Shown one piece after another: positions 18,189 to 27,839 of a stretch of DNA of 38,287 bases (its first letter is position 1; every line of letters starts with the position of its first letter). This DNA comes from Clostridia bacterium. Lineage in GTDB: Bacteria; Bacillota; TC1; UBA5767. The translations under genes and the position numbers were made by a program. Below the pieces are notes generated by a model. It did not search any database and was not told the DNA's origin. It worked only from the letters and a program-made list of their open reading frames with translations. The stretch is from assembly GCA_030625965.1 (NCBI GenBank), contig DAOUPV010000015.1, positions 1 through 38,287 on the forward strand, in the 5' to 3' direction.

Positions 18189-18827
18189 ATGAACAAAGGA
18201 AACCTACAGCGCATCGGCATTATGGGCGGTACCTTCGATCCGATACATTTCGGACACCTGGTGCTAGCCGAGACCGTGCGTGAATCGATGAAGTTGGACC
18301 GGATTCTCTTTATTCCGACCGGGGATCCACCACATAAGCAAGACCAGTCTGTGACCTCAGCTGAGCAGCGCATGGAGATGGTCGAGTTGGCGATCGGGGA
18401 CAACCCTGATTTCCTGTGCTCGGACATGGAAGTGGAACGCCAGGGTTACAGCTATACCGTAGATACCTTGGAGCGGTTGCGCGAAGAGTATGGGGACGGT
18501 TGCCAGTTGTTCTTCATTACTGGCGCGGACGCCATCATTGAGATTCTTTCCTGGAAGAATGTGGAACGCATCTCCGAGCTGTGCACCTTTGTAGCGGCGG
18601 CCAGACCGGGTACCGACCGGGAAAAGCTGTCAGATTTCATGGAAGATCTTCCTGGCTACTTGCATAACAAAGTGCACGTGACCCAGGTGCCGGCCCTGCA
18701 GATTTCTTCGACGGCCATCCGGGAAAAATCGGCGGCCGGAAAGACCATCCGCTACCTGTTGCCGGCCAATGTGGAACGGTATATCTTGGAGAACGGGCTC
18801 TACGGAGCAGGTGATCATCATGAGTAA
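18189..18827 (+). CDS. nadD: Nicotinate-nucleotide adenylyltransferase
   Basis: NadD converts nicotinate mononucleotide and ATP to deamido-NAD. The 212 residues carry the nucleotidyltransferase motifs GGTFDPIHFGHL (HxGH, near residue 13) and ISSTAIREK (ISSTxxR, near 175). In Firmicutes nadD is typically followed by yqeK and rsfS, as here. Confidence 0.96.
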   Translation: MNKGNLQRIGIMGGTFDPIHFGHLVLAETVRESMKLDRILFIPTGDPPHKQDQSVTSAEQRMEMVELAIGDNPDFLCSDMEVERQGYSYTVDTLERLREEYGDGCQLFFITGADAIIEILSWKNVERISELCTFVAAARPGTDREKLSDFMEDLPGYLHNKVHVTQVPALQISSTAIREKSAAGKTIRYLLPANVERYILENGLYGAGDHHE

Positions 18828-19416
18828 TCTGGGTCGAGACCTGGATAAGCTGATGCAGGACAAACTCACGTCCTTCCGCTACGAACATGTGAAGGGTGTG
18901 GCTGACATATCCGAAGAATTGGCCAAGCGGCACGGACTCAATCCCAAAGCGGCCTATCTGGCAGGTATATACCATGATGCCCTGCGGGAGGAAAGCAAGA
19001 AAAGCCTCCTGGCTCTGGCTGCACGATACCAGATGAATGTGGAGGACATGGAACGGGAATACCCGGTACTACTACATGGTCCAGTGGCCGCTAGGGCGTT
19101 GGAAGAAGAATTTGGAGTAAAAGACGAAAGCGTATTGGAAGCTATCGCCTGCCATACCACTGGCAAGGCGGGGATGGATGATCTGGCCAAGATTGTCTAC
19201 CTGGCGGATATGATAGAACCGACCCGGGAATATCCGGGGGTGGAACGCTTAAGAAAATTGGCTTATAATGATTTAGAACAGGCTTTCTATGTAAGTGTGA
19301 AACATAACATACTGCATGTTATTGATAGGAAGAAGAAGCTGCACAAGCATACGGTAGCTTGCTGGAACGATTTTGTTGATTTAGGAGGACCCATTGGAAT
19401 CAAAGGTAAAGGCTAA
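18820..19416 (+). CDS. yqeK: HD-domain Ap4A hydrolase YqeK
   Basis: YqeK-type HD hydrolases split diadenosine tetraphosphate symmetrically to ADP. Metal-ligand residues are seen in RYEHVKGVADIS, in AGIYHDALRE (HD) and in AIACHTTG, and LADMIEPTREYPG near residue 128 is typical of the family. ATG 18820 gives 198 residues, starts MSNLGRDLDKL and has a GGAG site just upstream inside nadD; a longer frame to 18769 has no such support. It overlaps nadD by eight bases. Confidence 0.93.
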   Translation: MSNLGRDLDKLMQDKLTSFRYEHVKGVADISEELAKRHGLNPKAAYLAGIYHDALREESKKSLLALAARYQMNVEDMEREYPVLLHGPVAARALEEEFGVKDESVLEAIACHTTGKAGMDDLAKIVYLADMIEPTREYPGVERLRKLAYNDLEQAFYVSVKHNILHVIDRKKKLHKHTVACWNDFVDLGGPIGIKGKG

Positions 19417-19735
19417 TAGTATAGCTACGTTGTTGGATGATAAGTTGGCAACAGACATTGTATTGCTGGATATGGAAGGCATTTCACTGCTGGCCGATTA
19501 TTACATCGTGGCTACGGGCAAGAGTACAAGACAGAACAAGGCGTTGCAGGGTTACATCGAAGAATCGATGACCAAAGAGGGCATGGAACCGCTGCAGATT
19601 GAAGGTCAGCGCAGTGGAGAGTGGATTCTGCTTGACTATGGTGATGTGATTATTCATCTATTTACACAGGAACAACGTAATTACTATGATTTGGAGCGGC
19701 TCTGGAAAGATGCCCCCAAAATTGAAATATCCTAG
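19394..19735 (+). CDS. rsfS: Ribosome silencing factor RsfS
   Basis: RsfS binds L14 and blocks subunit joining when nutrients are low. The 113-residue product has the family motifs LADYYIVATGKSTRQ near residue 31 and GEWILLDYGDVIIHLF near 76, ending YYDLERLWKDAP. TTG 19394 follows AGGAGG by five bases and is the best start. It overlaps yqeK by 23 bases. Confidence 0.94.
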   Translation: MESKVKANSIATLLDDKLATDIVLLDMEGISLLADYYIVATGKSTRQNKALQGYIEESMTKEGMEPLQIEGQRSGEWILLDYGDVIIHLFTQEQRNYYDLERLWKDAPKIEIS

Positions 19736-19765
19736 CAAAAATTATTAAAGAACGGAGTGAATACA

Positions 19766-22240
19766 GTGCAAGAACGCTATAATTTTGACGAAATTGAAAG
19801 CAAGTGGCAGGCGACTTGGGAATCCGAAGGCCAGTACACTTCGACTGAAGATGAAAGCAAAGAAAAATACTACGTGCTGGAGATGTTTCCCTATCCCTCC
19901 GGAAATCTGCATATGGGTCATGTGCGGAACTATTCCATCGGTGATGTCGTAGCCCGCTATAAGAAGATGGCCGGTTACAATGTGCTTCACCCCATGGGTT
20001 GGGATTCATTCGGATTGCCGGCAGAGAATGCTGCCATCCAACGGGGTATCCACCCTGCAAAATGGACGATAGCCAATATTGATAATATGCGCGAGCAACT
20101 GAAGAACCTGGGACTGGCCTATGACTGGGACCGGGAAGTGGCCACCTGTCTTCCGGATTACTACAAGGAGACGCAGCGTATCTTCATTGAATTCTATAAA
20201 AAGGGATTGGTCTATAAGAAAAAGGCAGCCGTAAACTGGTGCCCTAGCTGTGCGACCGTACTTGCCAACGAGCAAGTCGTTGACGGTGCTTGTGAACGTT
20301 GTGAGACCGAGGTGGAGAAGAAGGCGCTGTCTCAGTGGTTCTTCAAGATAACCGATTACGCCGACCGTCTGCTAGATGATATGGATCTCTTACCCGGATG
20401 GCCTGAAAAAGTTAAAACCATGCAGAGGAACTGGATTGGACGAAGTGAAGGCGCTGAAGTCGTTTTCCATAGTGAATCTGGCCTAGATATGCCGGTCTTC
20501 ACTACCAGACCAGACACCCTGTTCGGTGTGACTTATATGGTAATCGCTCCAGAACATTCGATGGTTCAGCAATTGACCACAGAGGACAAGAGGGAAGAAG
20601 TACAGGCCTTCGTACGCAAGGTATCCCTTCAGAGTACCATCGACCGGGTTGCGGCAGATACTGAAAAATTGGGCGTGTTCACTGGATCATACGCCATTAA
20701 TCCTTTGACGGATGAGAAGGTACCCATCTATCTGGCCAACTATGTCCTGATGGATTATGGTACTGGCATTGTCATGGCCGTGCCTGCGCACGACCAGAGA
20801 GACTTTGAGTTCGCCAGAAAATATGATATAGAGGTCAAGGTAGTCATCCAGCCAGAAGGCGAGAATATGGATGGCGCGACCATGGAAGAGAGTTTCCCGG
20901 CTGTGGGCAATATGGTCAACTCCGGTAAATTCAACGGCATGAAGTCCGATGAGGCGTTAAGTGATATCATCGCCTATCTGGAAGAGGAAAAACTGGGTCA
21001 GTCTATGATCAACTTCCGTCTGCGTGACTGGTTGATCTCCAGACAGCGTTATTGGGGTTGCCCCATTCCATTCGTCACCTGCCCGACCTGCGGTACCATA
21101 CCGGTGGACGAAAGCACACTGCCGGTGTTGTTACCAACCGATGTAGAGTTCAAAACAGGCGGCGATTCACCATTAGCCACGTCGGAAACCTTTAAGGAAA
21201 CGACCTGCCCCAAATGCGGCGGCAAGGCTGTGCGCGAGATTGATACCATGGACACCTTTGTGGATTCCTCTTGGTACTTTCTGCGTTATACCGATCCCAA
21301 AAACCAGAACAAACCTTGGGACAAGGAAAAATCCGATTACTGGATGAATGTGGACCAGTATATTGGCGGTGTGGAGCATGCGATACTACACCTGATGTAC
21401 GCCCGTTTCTTCAACAAGGTTTTCTACGATATGGGATGGACCAAGGAGAGCGAGCCTTTCAAAAATCTTCTGACACAGGGCATGGTGCTGAAAGACGGAA
21501 CAAAGATGTCCAAGTCTAAAGGCAACGTAGTCAGTCCGGAAGAAATCATCGAAAAGTATGGCGCAGATACGGCCAGACTGTTCATTCTGTTTGCCGCTCC
21601 TCCTGAGCGTGACCTGGAGTGGAATGAAAAAGGCGTAGAAGGATGCTACCGCTTCCTGAAACGCGTATGGCGTCTCTTTTACCAATTGCAGGATGACTTC
21701 AAGACCATCCAGCCGAAGGACATGGCTGCAACGGCCGAGGAGAAGAAACTCAGAGCGTTATTGCATGGAACCGTCAAGAAGGTTACTTCAGATGCCGGCG
21801 GCCGCTTCAACTTCAACACAGCGGTCAGTGCACTGATGGAACTGGTGAACGGTCTCTACCACTATATAGAGAAGACCGAAGAGTCTGAGTTAAACAGAGA
21901 GCTGCTAGTGTACTCTATGACCCAGTTGGTTCTGATGCTGGCACCCTTCACTCCCCACGTCTCTGAAGAGATCTGGCACCTGATGGGACATAAAGGCTCG
22001 GTACACAGCGAGTCATGGCCTACCTTTGATGAGGCGGCTATGGTACTGGACGAGGTGGAAATACCGGTTCAGGTCAACGGCAAGCTAAGAGATAAGGTAG
22101 TCGTGTCCCGGGATATTGACGAGGACGCACTGAAAGCGTTAGTTCTTGACCGCAGACTGGTGAAGACTAACATCGAAGGTAAGGAAATCAAGAAATTCAT
22201 CAATATCAAGGGTAGACTAATAAACATAGTAGTCAAGTAA
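19766..22240 (+). CDS. leuS: Leucyl-tRNA synthetase
   Basis: LeuRS charges tRNA-Leu. The 824-residue class I synthetase has the HIGH-like motif HMGHVRNY near residue 50, an editing (CP1) domain (about 220-420, with [12 protein letters not shown]), zinc-type cysteine pairs (CPSCAT; CPTCGT), and KMSKSKGN near 580. GTG 19766 was preferred because a GGAG site (19754-19757) lies eight bases before it; the in-frame GTG at 19757 overlaps that site. A terminator follows. Confidence 0.97.
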   Translation: MQERYNFDEIESKWQATWESEGQYTSTEDESKEKYYVLEMFPYPSGNLHMGHVRNYSIGDVVARYKKMAGYNVLHPMGWDSFGLPAENAAIQRGIHPAKWTIANIDNMREQLKNLGLAYDWDREVATCLPDYYKETQRIFIEFYKKGLVYKKKAAVNWCPSCATVLANEQVVDGACERCETEVEKKALSQWFFKITDYADRLLDDMDLLPGWPEKVKTMQRNWIGRSEGAEVVFHSESGLDMPVFTTRPDTLFGVTYMVIAPEHSMVQQLTTEDKREEVQAFVRKVSLQSTIDRVAADTEKLGVFTGSYAINPLTDEKVPIYLANYVLMDYGTGIVMAVPAHDQRDFEFARKYDIEVKVVIQPEGENMDGATMEESFPAVGNMVNSGKFNGMKSDEALSDIIAYLEEEKLGQSMINFRLRDWLISRQRYWGCPIPFVTCPTCGTIPVDESTLPVLLPTDVEFKTGGDSPLATSETFKETTCPKCGGKAVREIDTMDTFVDSSWYFLRYTDPKNQNKPWDKEKSDYWMNVDQYIGGVEHAILHLMYARFFNKVFYDMGWTKESEPFKNLLTQGMVLKDGTKMSKSKGNVVSPEEIIEKYGADTARLFILFAAPPERDLEWNEKGVEGCYRFLKRVWRLFYQLQDDFKTIQPKDMAATAEEKKLRALLHGTVKKVTSDAGGRFNFNTAVSALMELVNGLYHYIEKTEESELNRELLVYSMTQLVLMLAPFTPHVSEEIWHLMGHKGSVHSESWPTFDEAAMVLDEVEIPVQVNGKLRDKVVVSRDIDEDALKALVLDRRLVKTNIEGKEIKKFINIKGRLINIVVK

Positions 22241-22248
22241 ACATTAGA

Positions 22249-22277
22249 AATGAGCGCTTAATGCGCTCATTTTTTTT
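22249..22277 (+). terminator. Rho-independent terminator after leuS
   Basis: The stem AATGAGCGC/GCGCTCATT has a five-base loop and a T-run. It closes the long housekeeping transcript. Confidence 0.92.
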
Positions 22278-22354
22278 ATCGATGCTTCAGGACCAGCGAG
22301 ATTACACCCCATGATATAATGGAGTATCTCAAGTGGAAACAGGAGGTTTAGCGA

Positions 22355-22678
22355 ATGATAGAATGGACATATTTACTGGTGGCGGCTTTGTTGTTTGTGA
22401 TCGGAGCCTTCATCAAATGGAAACAGGTGACTTGGTTGATATCAGGGTACAATACGGCATCAAAGGAAGAGAAGGCTAAGTATGATGTAGATAAGCTATG
22501 CCATTACACATCGAATTTCATCTTTGTACTGGCCTTTATATGGATGATGATGGCGGGCGCAGCCTGGCTGTATCCCGATCAAGTGGAGACAGTAACGGTT
22601 GTAGGCGTGGTTATCGAGTTCATCGCCATAGCCATAGGCATCGTCTTTTTGAACACGAACAATAGGGTAAAGAAATAA
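22355..22678 (+). CDS. DUF3784 family small membrane protein
   Basis: The 107-residue protein has three hydrophobic segments (about 5-22, 50-68 and 77-97). The stretch LISGYNTASKEEKAKYDVDKLC between the first two matches the conserved part of DUF3784. An AGGAGG site lies before ATG 22355. Function unknown. A weak hairpin with a short T-run (about 22690-22710) may end the transcript. Confidence 0.85.
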   Translation: MIEWTYLLVAALLFVIGAFIKWKQVTWLISGYNTASKEEKAKYDVDKLCHYTSNFIFVLAFIWMMMAGAAWLYPDQVETVTVVGVVIEFIAIAIGIVFLNTNNRVKK

Positions 22679-23088
22679 CTGAGAAGGGACTTCAAATGAA
22701 GGCTATTTTTGGTTTGAAAGAGTAATTCTTGTCGGGTTTGGTGATATAGTGCTTATGATTGTCCGAACTTCAAAAGTCAAATGATAGTACATGGAGTTAA
22801 TCTCCGATTAGTAGAGGATACTTTTACACAATACGAATATAAGGTGGAAGCAAAAACAGATTTTTGGAAACACCAGAAGAATAAGAAAGCAAATACAATA
22901 TCGACAACTATTCAGAAGTTCATCAGTAAGTTCATTGCGATGAAGTGGGTGCGGAATATCAACGGCGGCAGAGTTCTGCACAGAAAAAGCTTCTAGGTAG
23001 GTCATCTGAATTGATACTCTGATCGGTGAGATGACATTCACATGATATAAAGAAGTGAAGCGTGATCAATAGAATACGATACTGAGTC

Positions 23089-23120
23089 AAAGCGCTATCC
23101 TCAAAGGGATAGCGCTTTTT
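23089..23120 (+). terminator. Rho-independent terminator with no obvious upstream gene
   Basis: The stem AAGCGCTATCC/GGATAGCGCTT has a 5-base loop and ends in a run of T. Confidence 0.85.
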
Positions 23121-23181
23121 AAGTTAAGGGATTTATCCTATTCGAGGTAGCATTCGTTCAGTCTGCTTGCTTGCCACTTGA

Positions 23182-23210
23182 TTGCTAGTATGAATATTAA
23201 ACTGTATAAT
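23182..23210 (+). promoter_or_regulatory. Candidate promoter of the SDR/methyltransferase genes
   Basis: TTGCTA (23182-23187) and TATAAT (23205-23210) are 17 bases apart, 27 bases before the start codon at 23237. Confidence 0.6.
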
Positions 23211-23236
23211 GTTTTCAACGAAGCGAGGTAATGTAG

Positions 23237-24025
23237 ATGAAAAATATTGTAATAACTGGCAGCACTAGAGGAATTGGTTTGGCAATGGCAAAGGAATTTC
23301 TAGAGTCAGGCTGCAACGTTACTTTATCAGGTAGGGGAGAAGAACTTTCACAGTCTACTAAAGATGAGGTAGTAGCATTCAAAAGCCAGTATGTCTATAT
23401 TCCTTGTAACGTGCAGGAAAAATCAGAACTTCAGGAGCTGTGGGATGCATCGGTTCAGAAATGGGGCAAGATCGACATATGGATCAACAATGCTGGTCAA
23501 AATGCGCCGCATGCGTTTTCCTACGATACAGAAGAAAAATATGTAAGCGACATTGTGGCTACCAATATTACCGGCATAATCTATGGCTCCCAGATTGCGG
23601 CAAAGGGTATGCTAGCGCAAAAGCATGGTGCAGTCTACAGCATGGAAGGTTTGGGTTCCAACAATATGATACAGGTGAAAACCATTCTGTACGGAACAAC
23701 AAAACGTGCACTTACCTATTTCATGAAAGGGCTTGCAAAGGAGCTCGATGGAACCGGCGTTATCGCAGGTAGGTTGTCCCCTGGTATGATGCTGACCGAT
23801 TTTATTACCAAATCACCAGATGGAAAAGTGGCTACGATCGAGAGCAATGAAAGATTCAAGAAGATGTTTAATGTTTTGGCGGATAAGCCGGAAACGGTGG
23901 CGGCATTTCTGGTGCCTAGGATTTTATCCAATACCAAAAACGATAAACAGATTGCGTGGTTGACCAATGCGAAGGCTACGGTACGATTTATAACTATGCC
24001 ATTTAGCAAGAGAAAGTTGTTGTAA
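23237..24025 (+). CDS. Short-chain dehydrogenase/reductase
   Basis: This 262-residue NAD(P)-dependent oxidoreductase has the Rossmann motif TGSTRGIGLA near residue 7, NNAG near 86 and the catalytic YGTTK (YxxxK) near 155; the usual serine is probably in the SMEGLGS stretch just before. The substrate cannot be read from sequence. The final segment is basic (MPFSKRKLL) and the protein has no signal peptide. It is followed by a methyltransferase gene 45 bases on. Confidence 0.9.
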   Translation: MKNIVITGSTRGIGLAMAKEFLESGCNVTLSGRGEELSQSTKDEVVAFKSQYVYIPCNVQEKSELQELWDASVQKWGKIDIWINNAGQNAPHAFSYDTEEKYVSDIVATNITGIIYGSQIAAKGMLAQKHGAVYSMEGLGSNNMIQVKTILYGTTKRALTYFMKGLAKELDGTGVIAGRLSPGMMLTDFITKSPDGKVATIESNERFKKMFNVLADKPETVAAFLVPRILSNTKNDKQIAWLTNAKATVRFITMPFSKRKLL

Positions 24026-24070
24026 AGCAAAGAGCTGAAATGAATCTGTGAAGCTTGAAAGGGGGAAGTT

Positions 24071-24694
24071 TTGGGTGAAGAGAACAGCAACAGGCTTTTT
24101 AATTGGATAGCCCCCGTCTATGGCAAGTTCTATAACAGTCAGAAAACACATTTTGCTAAGGTCATCGAGGGTGTTGAAAAAGAATTAGACTTGACTTTAT
24201 TTGAGAAAATTCTTGATGTCGGATGCGGTACGGGAGCATTGTGTTCAGTTTTGAATGAAAAAGGGATGACGGTGACAGGAATCGATCCGGCAGAGAAAAT
24301 GCTCAATATTGCTAAGAATAAACCGGAAAACAAGAAGATCAACTTTGTTCACGCAAATGTTCTTGAGAGACTACCTTTTGAGGATAAATCTTTTGACATA
24401 TCAATTGCATCTTATGTGGCCCATGGTATGCAAAAGAATGAAAGAAAGCGGATGTACACAGAAATGAGCAGAGTGTCAAAATCAAAGGTTATCATTTATG
24501 ATTACAATCGAAGCCGCTCCATTTTGACATCATTTATCGAATGGCTTGAAAGAGGGGATTACTTCCGATTCATTAAAAACGCAGAAGAAGAAATGAAAAG
24601 CTGTGTTTCTGAAATGAAGGAGTGTTTCTCAGAGGTAGAGGTTATTGATGTGGATGTACGGGCAGCTTGGTACATTTGTACACCTAGGTTGTAA
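24071..24694 (+). CDS. Class I SAM-dependent methyltransferase
   Basis: The 207-residue protein has the SAM-binding motif ILDVGCGTGALC near residue 47, an acidic motif II (GIDPAEKML) near 74 and ANVLERLPFEDKSFDISI near 97, the general UbiE/methyltransferase-11 pattern. TTG 24071 follows a GGGGGA site by about five bases. Substrate unknown. It is more AT-rich than the housekeeping genes nearby, as is the SDR gene, so the pair may be acquired. Confidence 0.87.
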   Translation: MGEENSNRLFNWIAPVYGKFYNSQKTHFAKVIEGVEKELDLTLFEKILDVGCGTGALCSVLNEKGMTVTGIDPAEKMLNIAKNKPENKKINFVHANVLERLPFEDKSFDISIASYVAHGMQKNERKRMYTEMSRVSKSKVIIYDYNRSRSILTSFIEWLERGDYFRFIKNAEEEMKSCVSEMKECFSEVEVIDVDVRAAWYICTPRL

Positions 24695-24763
24695 AGGTTA
24701 CTACGCGAATAGCGGAAGTACCCAAATTTTGATACAAGATTATTCCAAATGAGTAGAAAGTTG

Positions 24764-24795
24764 AAAGCGCTGTCCCATACGGGAGGCGCTTTTTG
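24764..24795 (+). terminator. Rho-independent terminator after the methyltransferase gene
   Basis: A hairpin with arms near AGCGCTGTCCC and GGGAGGCGCT (one mismatch/bulge) and an ATAC loop is followed by TTTT. Confidence 0.8.
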
Positions 24796-24885
24796 TTGCC
24801 AAAGGGTTAAAAGAACGAATTGTTGCATGATAGGAAAGGAGTCACTGCATCTTCCAAGAATCCAAGACAAAAAGGAGAAAATCGT

Positions 24886-25458
24886 ATGTTGTCACAGTTG
24901 GATTGGAAAGTGAAGAAAGTCGTAGTGGTCGTAGTCAGCGTAACCCTGTTGGGAGTCGGTTCGATGGGGGTGAAGCTGGTAAAGAGTAGCGAACAGAAGA
25001 TCGTTTTTCAGGGTGAGGGGATAGAGGAGGCGGGAATCAGCATAGAGGATGGCACTAGTGAGGAACTGGTTCTGGCCGTACATGTGGGTGGAGAAGTGCA
25101 ATCGCCTGGAGTTTATTATCTGGCTGAAGACAGCCGTGTGGATGATGCCATCAGGTTGGCGGAACCGCTGGACAGTGCCTATATAGACGGGCTCAATCTG
25201 GCTATGCATGTTACCGACGGCCAGAAGATTTTCGTGCCATCTAGAGAGCAGGAAAAGAGCGATAGCCGGGTCAATCTGAACACCGCTATCCAGCACGAGC
25301 TGGAGACCTTGCCGGGAATTGGCGAGGTTACGGCTAGAAAGATCATCCGCTACAGAGAAGAAGTGAGTTTGTTCTATGCGCTGGATGATCTCCTGCGAAT
25401 CGAGGGTTTTGGGGAAGGGAAAATGGCTGAGCTTAAAGGACTCGTCTGCATCTACTAA
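24886..25458 (+). CDS. comEA: Competence protein ComEA (DNA receptor)
   Basis: ComEA binds double-stranded DNA outside the membrane and passes it to ComEC. The 190-residue protein has an N-terminal membrane anchor (about 11-30, rich in Val), an SLBB-type domain (AVHVGGEVQSPGVYYL near residue 67) and a C-terminal helix-hairpin-helix pair (VNLNTAIQHELETLPGIGE and LLRIEGFGEGKMAEL). ATG 24886 has an AGGAG site 8 bases upstream. Its stop shares a base with comEC. Confidence 0.94.
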   Translation: MLSQLDWKVKKVVVVVVSVTLLGVGSMGVKLVKSSEQKIVFQGEGIEEAGISIEDGTSEELVLAVHVGGEVQSPGVYYLAEDSRVDDAIRLAEPLDSAYIDGLNLAMHVTDGQKIFVPSREQEKSDSRVNLNTAIQHELETLPGIGEVTARKIIRYREEVSLFYALDDLLRIEGFGEGKMAELKGLVCIY

Positions 25459-27794
25459 TGTCGATTCTTGAGTTCGTTTTCTTGTCCACCTTGTTCGGTG
25501 CCTCCGGCGCGCTGGAACAGATAGAGCTTTTGCAGGGCTATCTGTTACTTCTTGGAATGGCCCTGCTCTTGATGATCATCAAGGTGATATGGTTTTCCGA
25601 GAACCTAGAGAAAGTCTGTATGGAGGATGAGAGCAGGAGCGCTTTTATTATCCTGATCCTCTGCCTGGTAGTTTCTCTCGCGTCATGGGGATACGCGTTG
25701 CGCTATGACCGGGATGTGATGAGTGACATCGAGATGCCGGATGAACAGGTTCTGTCACTCTTTCTGAAAGAACCGATGCAACAGAAAGTGAGGAATAGCT
25801 ATGGTGGTGCCCAAGTGTATTACCAGGGTATCTTTCTGACGGAGGGATTAGATTCCAATTTCAAAGTGCTACTCAAGTTGCCGGAATTCATGGATTTAGG
25901 GCAAGTGATAGCAGTCAGACGAGATATGCTCCAATTACCGGATACGGGCGGCGGGACCGGTCAGATGGATTTTAAGACGTATTGCTTCAGCAAAGGTATC
26001 TTCCTACAGGGAGATCTGAACCAAAGTAGCTACGAAAGATTACAGTATCGTAAGTCGAACATTAGCATCCGCATTGAAGAGCATAAGCAGCATTTCTATA
26101 AGAAGCTTGAGACCGTTTTGGGGGTGGACGCAGCACTCGTCGAGGGCATGGTGTTCGGTGACACGGAAGATATCCAGGAGGAAGAGCTTGAGCTCATTAC
26201 CAGCTTGGGACTCAGACATTTGTTTGCAGTATCCGGCTTCCATGTCGGCATTTACTATTGCCTGCTGCTTCTCCTGTGTTCATTGATCGGTTGCAGGGGC
26301 TGGATAAGGGCGGGGCTGATTAACATGGGCCTGGCCTATTTCTGTCTTTTAACCGGAGCTAGTGCATCCACACTTAGGGCATGCATGGTCCTTTCTGTGT
26401 ATCTACTCCTGGAGAATCTGCAGTGGGAAAAACGATTTCCGACATCTTTGGCTATAGCTGGTTTAATACTCCTGATTTGGAACCCCTACCTGATTTTCAA
26501 TCTCGGTTACAAGCTGTCTTTTGCAGCGGCCTTCGGTCTGGCCTATCTTTATCCTTTGTTCAAGAAGGTATGGGGAGCCAAGGTGCTGGGTGTTGGGATG
26601 GGCGCCTGGCTGGCTTCTCTACCCTTCCAGACGGTGTTTTGCGGTGTGTCCTGGGTCGGCATCTTTCTGACGCCTTTCTTTTCACTCTTCCTCGGCCTGT
26701 TTTTACCCAGCACTATATGTGCCTATCTCTTGGATTTCTGTCCGCTTTCCGATCTTATCCTGGTAGGCAGCAAGCCAGCACTTCAGTTTATGCTATTCCT
26801 GTTACATCTCTTCGACCGTTCAGAAGCTATGGCATGGTTGCTGGATAAGAGCGTTCTTCATTTCCCTGTGACCTCTTTTCCACGAATGTTATTTTACTAT
26901 TTTTGTCTCGTCCTATTGGTATGGCTGGGCTCTAATCTGAATGAGCAAGTCGGGCGCAAGGAACGCGTATACACCGGGCTGATTGTTGTGTTACTAGTCA
27001 TTTTTCTCGCGTTGCCTGTACCGGTCAGAGGTCTGGAGATGGTCTTCATCAATGTGGGTCAGGGTGACTGTACACTGGTCCGTTACCAGGACTTCAACAT
27101 GCTGGTGGACACTGGAACAGAAATGGCCGGCCGATATGCCGTTTTGCCGTATCTTAGAAGCAAGAAAATTGAAAGGATAGACCTATTGGTCCTGACGCAC
27201 CCAGATCATGACCATATCGGGGGAGCTATGGAGGTTCTGGAAAGTGTTAAGGTAGATTGCATCGCCTTCAGCCTGGCTTCGAGGGAAGAGCTCGGTGAGG
27301 AGGAACAGGAGCTGATGGAACTGGTGCGGGAAAAGGGCATACCGTACGCTTACCACAGTAAGGGGGACTCATGGCGTGTTGACGATCTGGTCATCGAGGT
27401 GCAGTCCCCTGACCGGGAAGCGGGTAGCAGGGGTTTGGAATCGAATGAAGGGTCTTTGGTGTTGGGTATAACACTGGAGGACCTTTATCTGCAACTCACG
27501 GGGGATGTGGATCAGTCCATGCTGGCGAATATAGTGACACCAGTGGAGGAGGATGTAATCTATCTTTTCAAGATACCGCATCATGGTTCGAAAAATTCTT
27601 TGAACGTGGAGATCAATGACCGGCTGAATGTGGATCTGGTTGTCATTTCCTGTGGGAAGAACAACCGCTATGGACACCCGCATAAGGACGTGATGGACTA
27701 CTGGCGGAAGCGGGCTGTACCCATTTACAGGACGGATGAGGTAGGTGAATTATTATTCCGTTATAGGCATAACGTTTTGTCCTTAGAAAACTGA
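25458..27794 (+). CDS. comEC: ComEC/Rec2 DNA-uptake channel with metallo-beta-lactamase domain
   Basis: ComEC forms the membrane channel for single-stranded DNA during transformation. The 778 residues include an N-terminal membrane and OB-like region, a multi-helix Competence domain (about 220-500, with GLRHLFAVSGFHVGI) and a C-terminal metallo-beta-lactamase domain (about 520-775) with INVGQGDCTLVR, LTHPDHDHIGG (HxDxDH-like) and IPHHGSKNS. All key ligands look intact, so the gene appears functional. Pairing with comEA suggests DNA uptake ability, although this alone does not prove competence. Confidence 0.95.
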   Translation: MSILEFVFLSTLFGASGALEQIELLQGYLLLLGMALLLMIIKVIWFSENLEKVCMEDESRSAFIILILCLVVSLASWGYALRYDRDVMSDIEMPDEQVLSLFLKEPMQQKVRNSYGGAQVYYQGIFLTEGLDSNFKVLLKLPEFMDLGQVIAVRRDMLQLPDTGGGTGQMDFKTYCFSKGIFLQGDLNQSSYERLQYRKSNISIRIEEHKQHFYKKLETVLGVDAALVEGMVFGDTEDIQEEELELITSLGLRHLFAVSGFHVGIYYCLLLLLCSLIGCRGWIRAGLINMGLAYFCLLTGASASTLRACMVLSVYLLLENLQWEKRFPTSLAIAGLILLIWNPYLIFNLGYKLSFAAAFGLAYLYPLFKKVWGAKVLGVGMGAWLASLPFQTVFCGVSWVGIFLTPFFSLFLGLFLPSTICAYLLDFCPLSDLILVGSKPALQFMLFLLHLFDRSEAMAWLLDKSVLHFPVTSFPRMLFYYFCLVLLVWLGSNLNEQVGRKERVYTGLIVVLLVIFLALPVPVRGLEMVFINVGQGDCTLVRYQDFNMLVDTGTEMAGRYAVLPYLRSKKIERIDLLVLTHPDHDHIGGAMEVLESVKVDCIAFSLASREELGEEEQELMELVREKGIPYAYHSKGDSWRVDDLVIEVQSPDREAGSRGLESNEGSLVLGITLEDLYLQLTGDVDQSMLANIVTPVEEDVIYLFKIPHHGSKNSLNVEINDRLNVDLVVISCGKNNRYGHPHKDVMDYWRKRAVPIYRTDEVGELLFRYRHNVLSLEN

Positions 27795-27839
27795 TGCGTT
27801 TATGGTACACTTAGCTAAGAATACTGACGAGGTAACGAG

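Larger units (their letters stand above)
22679..23236. other. Intergenic region with an orphan terminator and a promoter
   Basis: No gene is supported in this stretch of about 560 bases. A 71-codon frame at 22781-22996 has no ribosome binding site and no recognisable relative. A 7-base inverted repeat GTCATCT/AGATGAC lies at 23001-23035. A strong terminator (23089-23120) has no gene in front of it, so a small RNA or a decayed gene may lie at about 22740-23088. The SDR promoter is at the right end. Confidence 0.5.

Noticed and set aside
22781-22996. 71-codon plus-strand frame in the gap after the DUF3784 gene
   Set aside because: It has no ribosome binding site and no recognised family, and its composition is that of spacer DNA.
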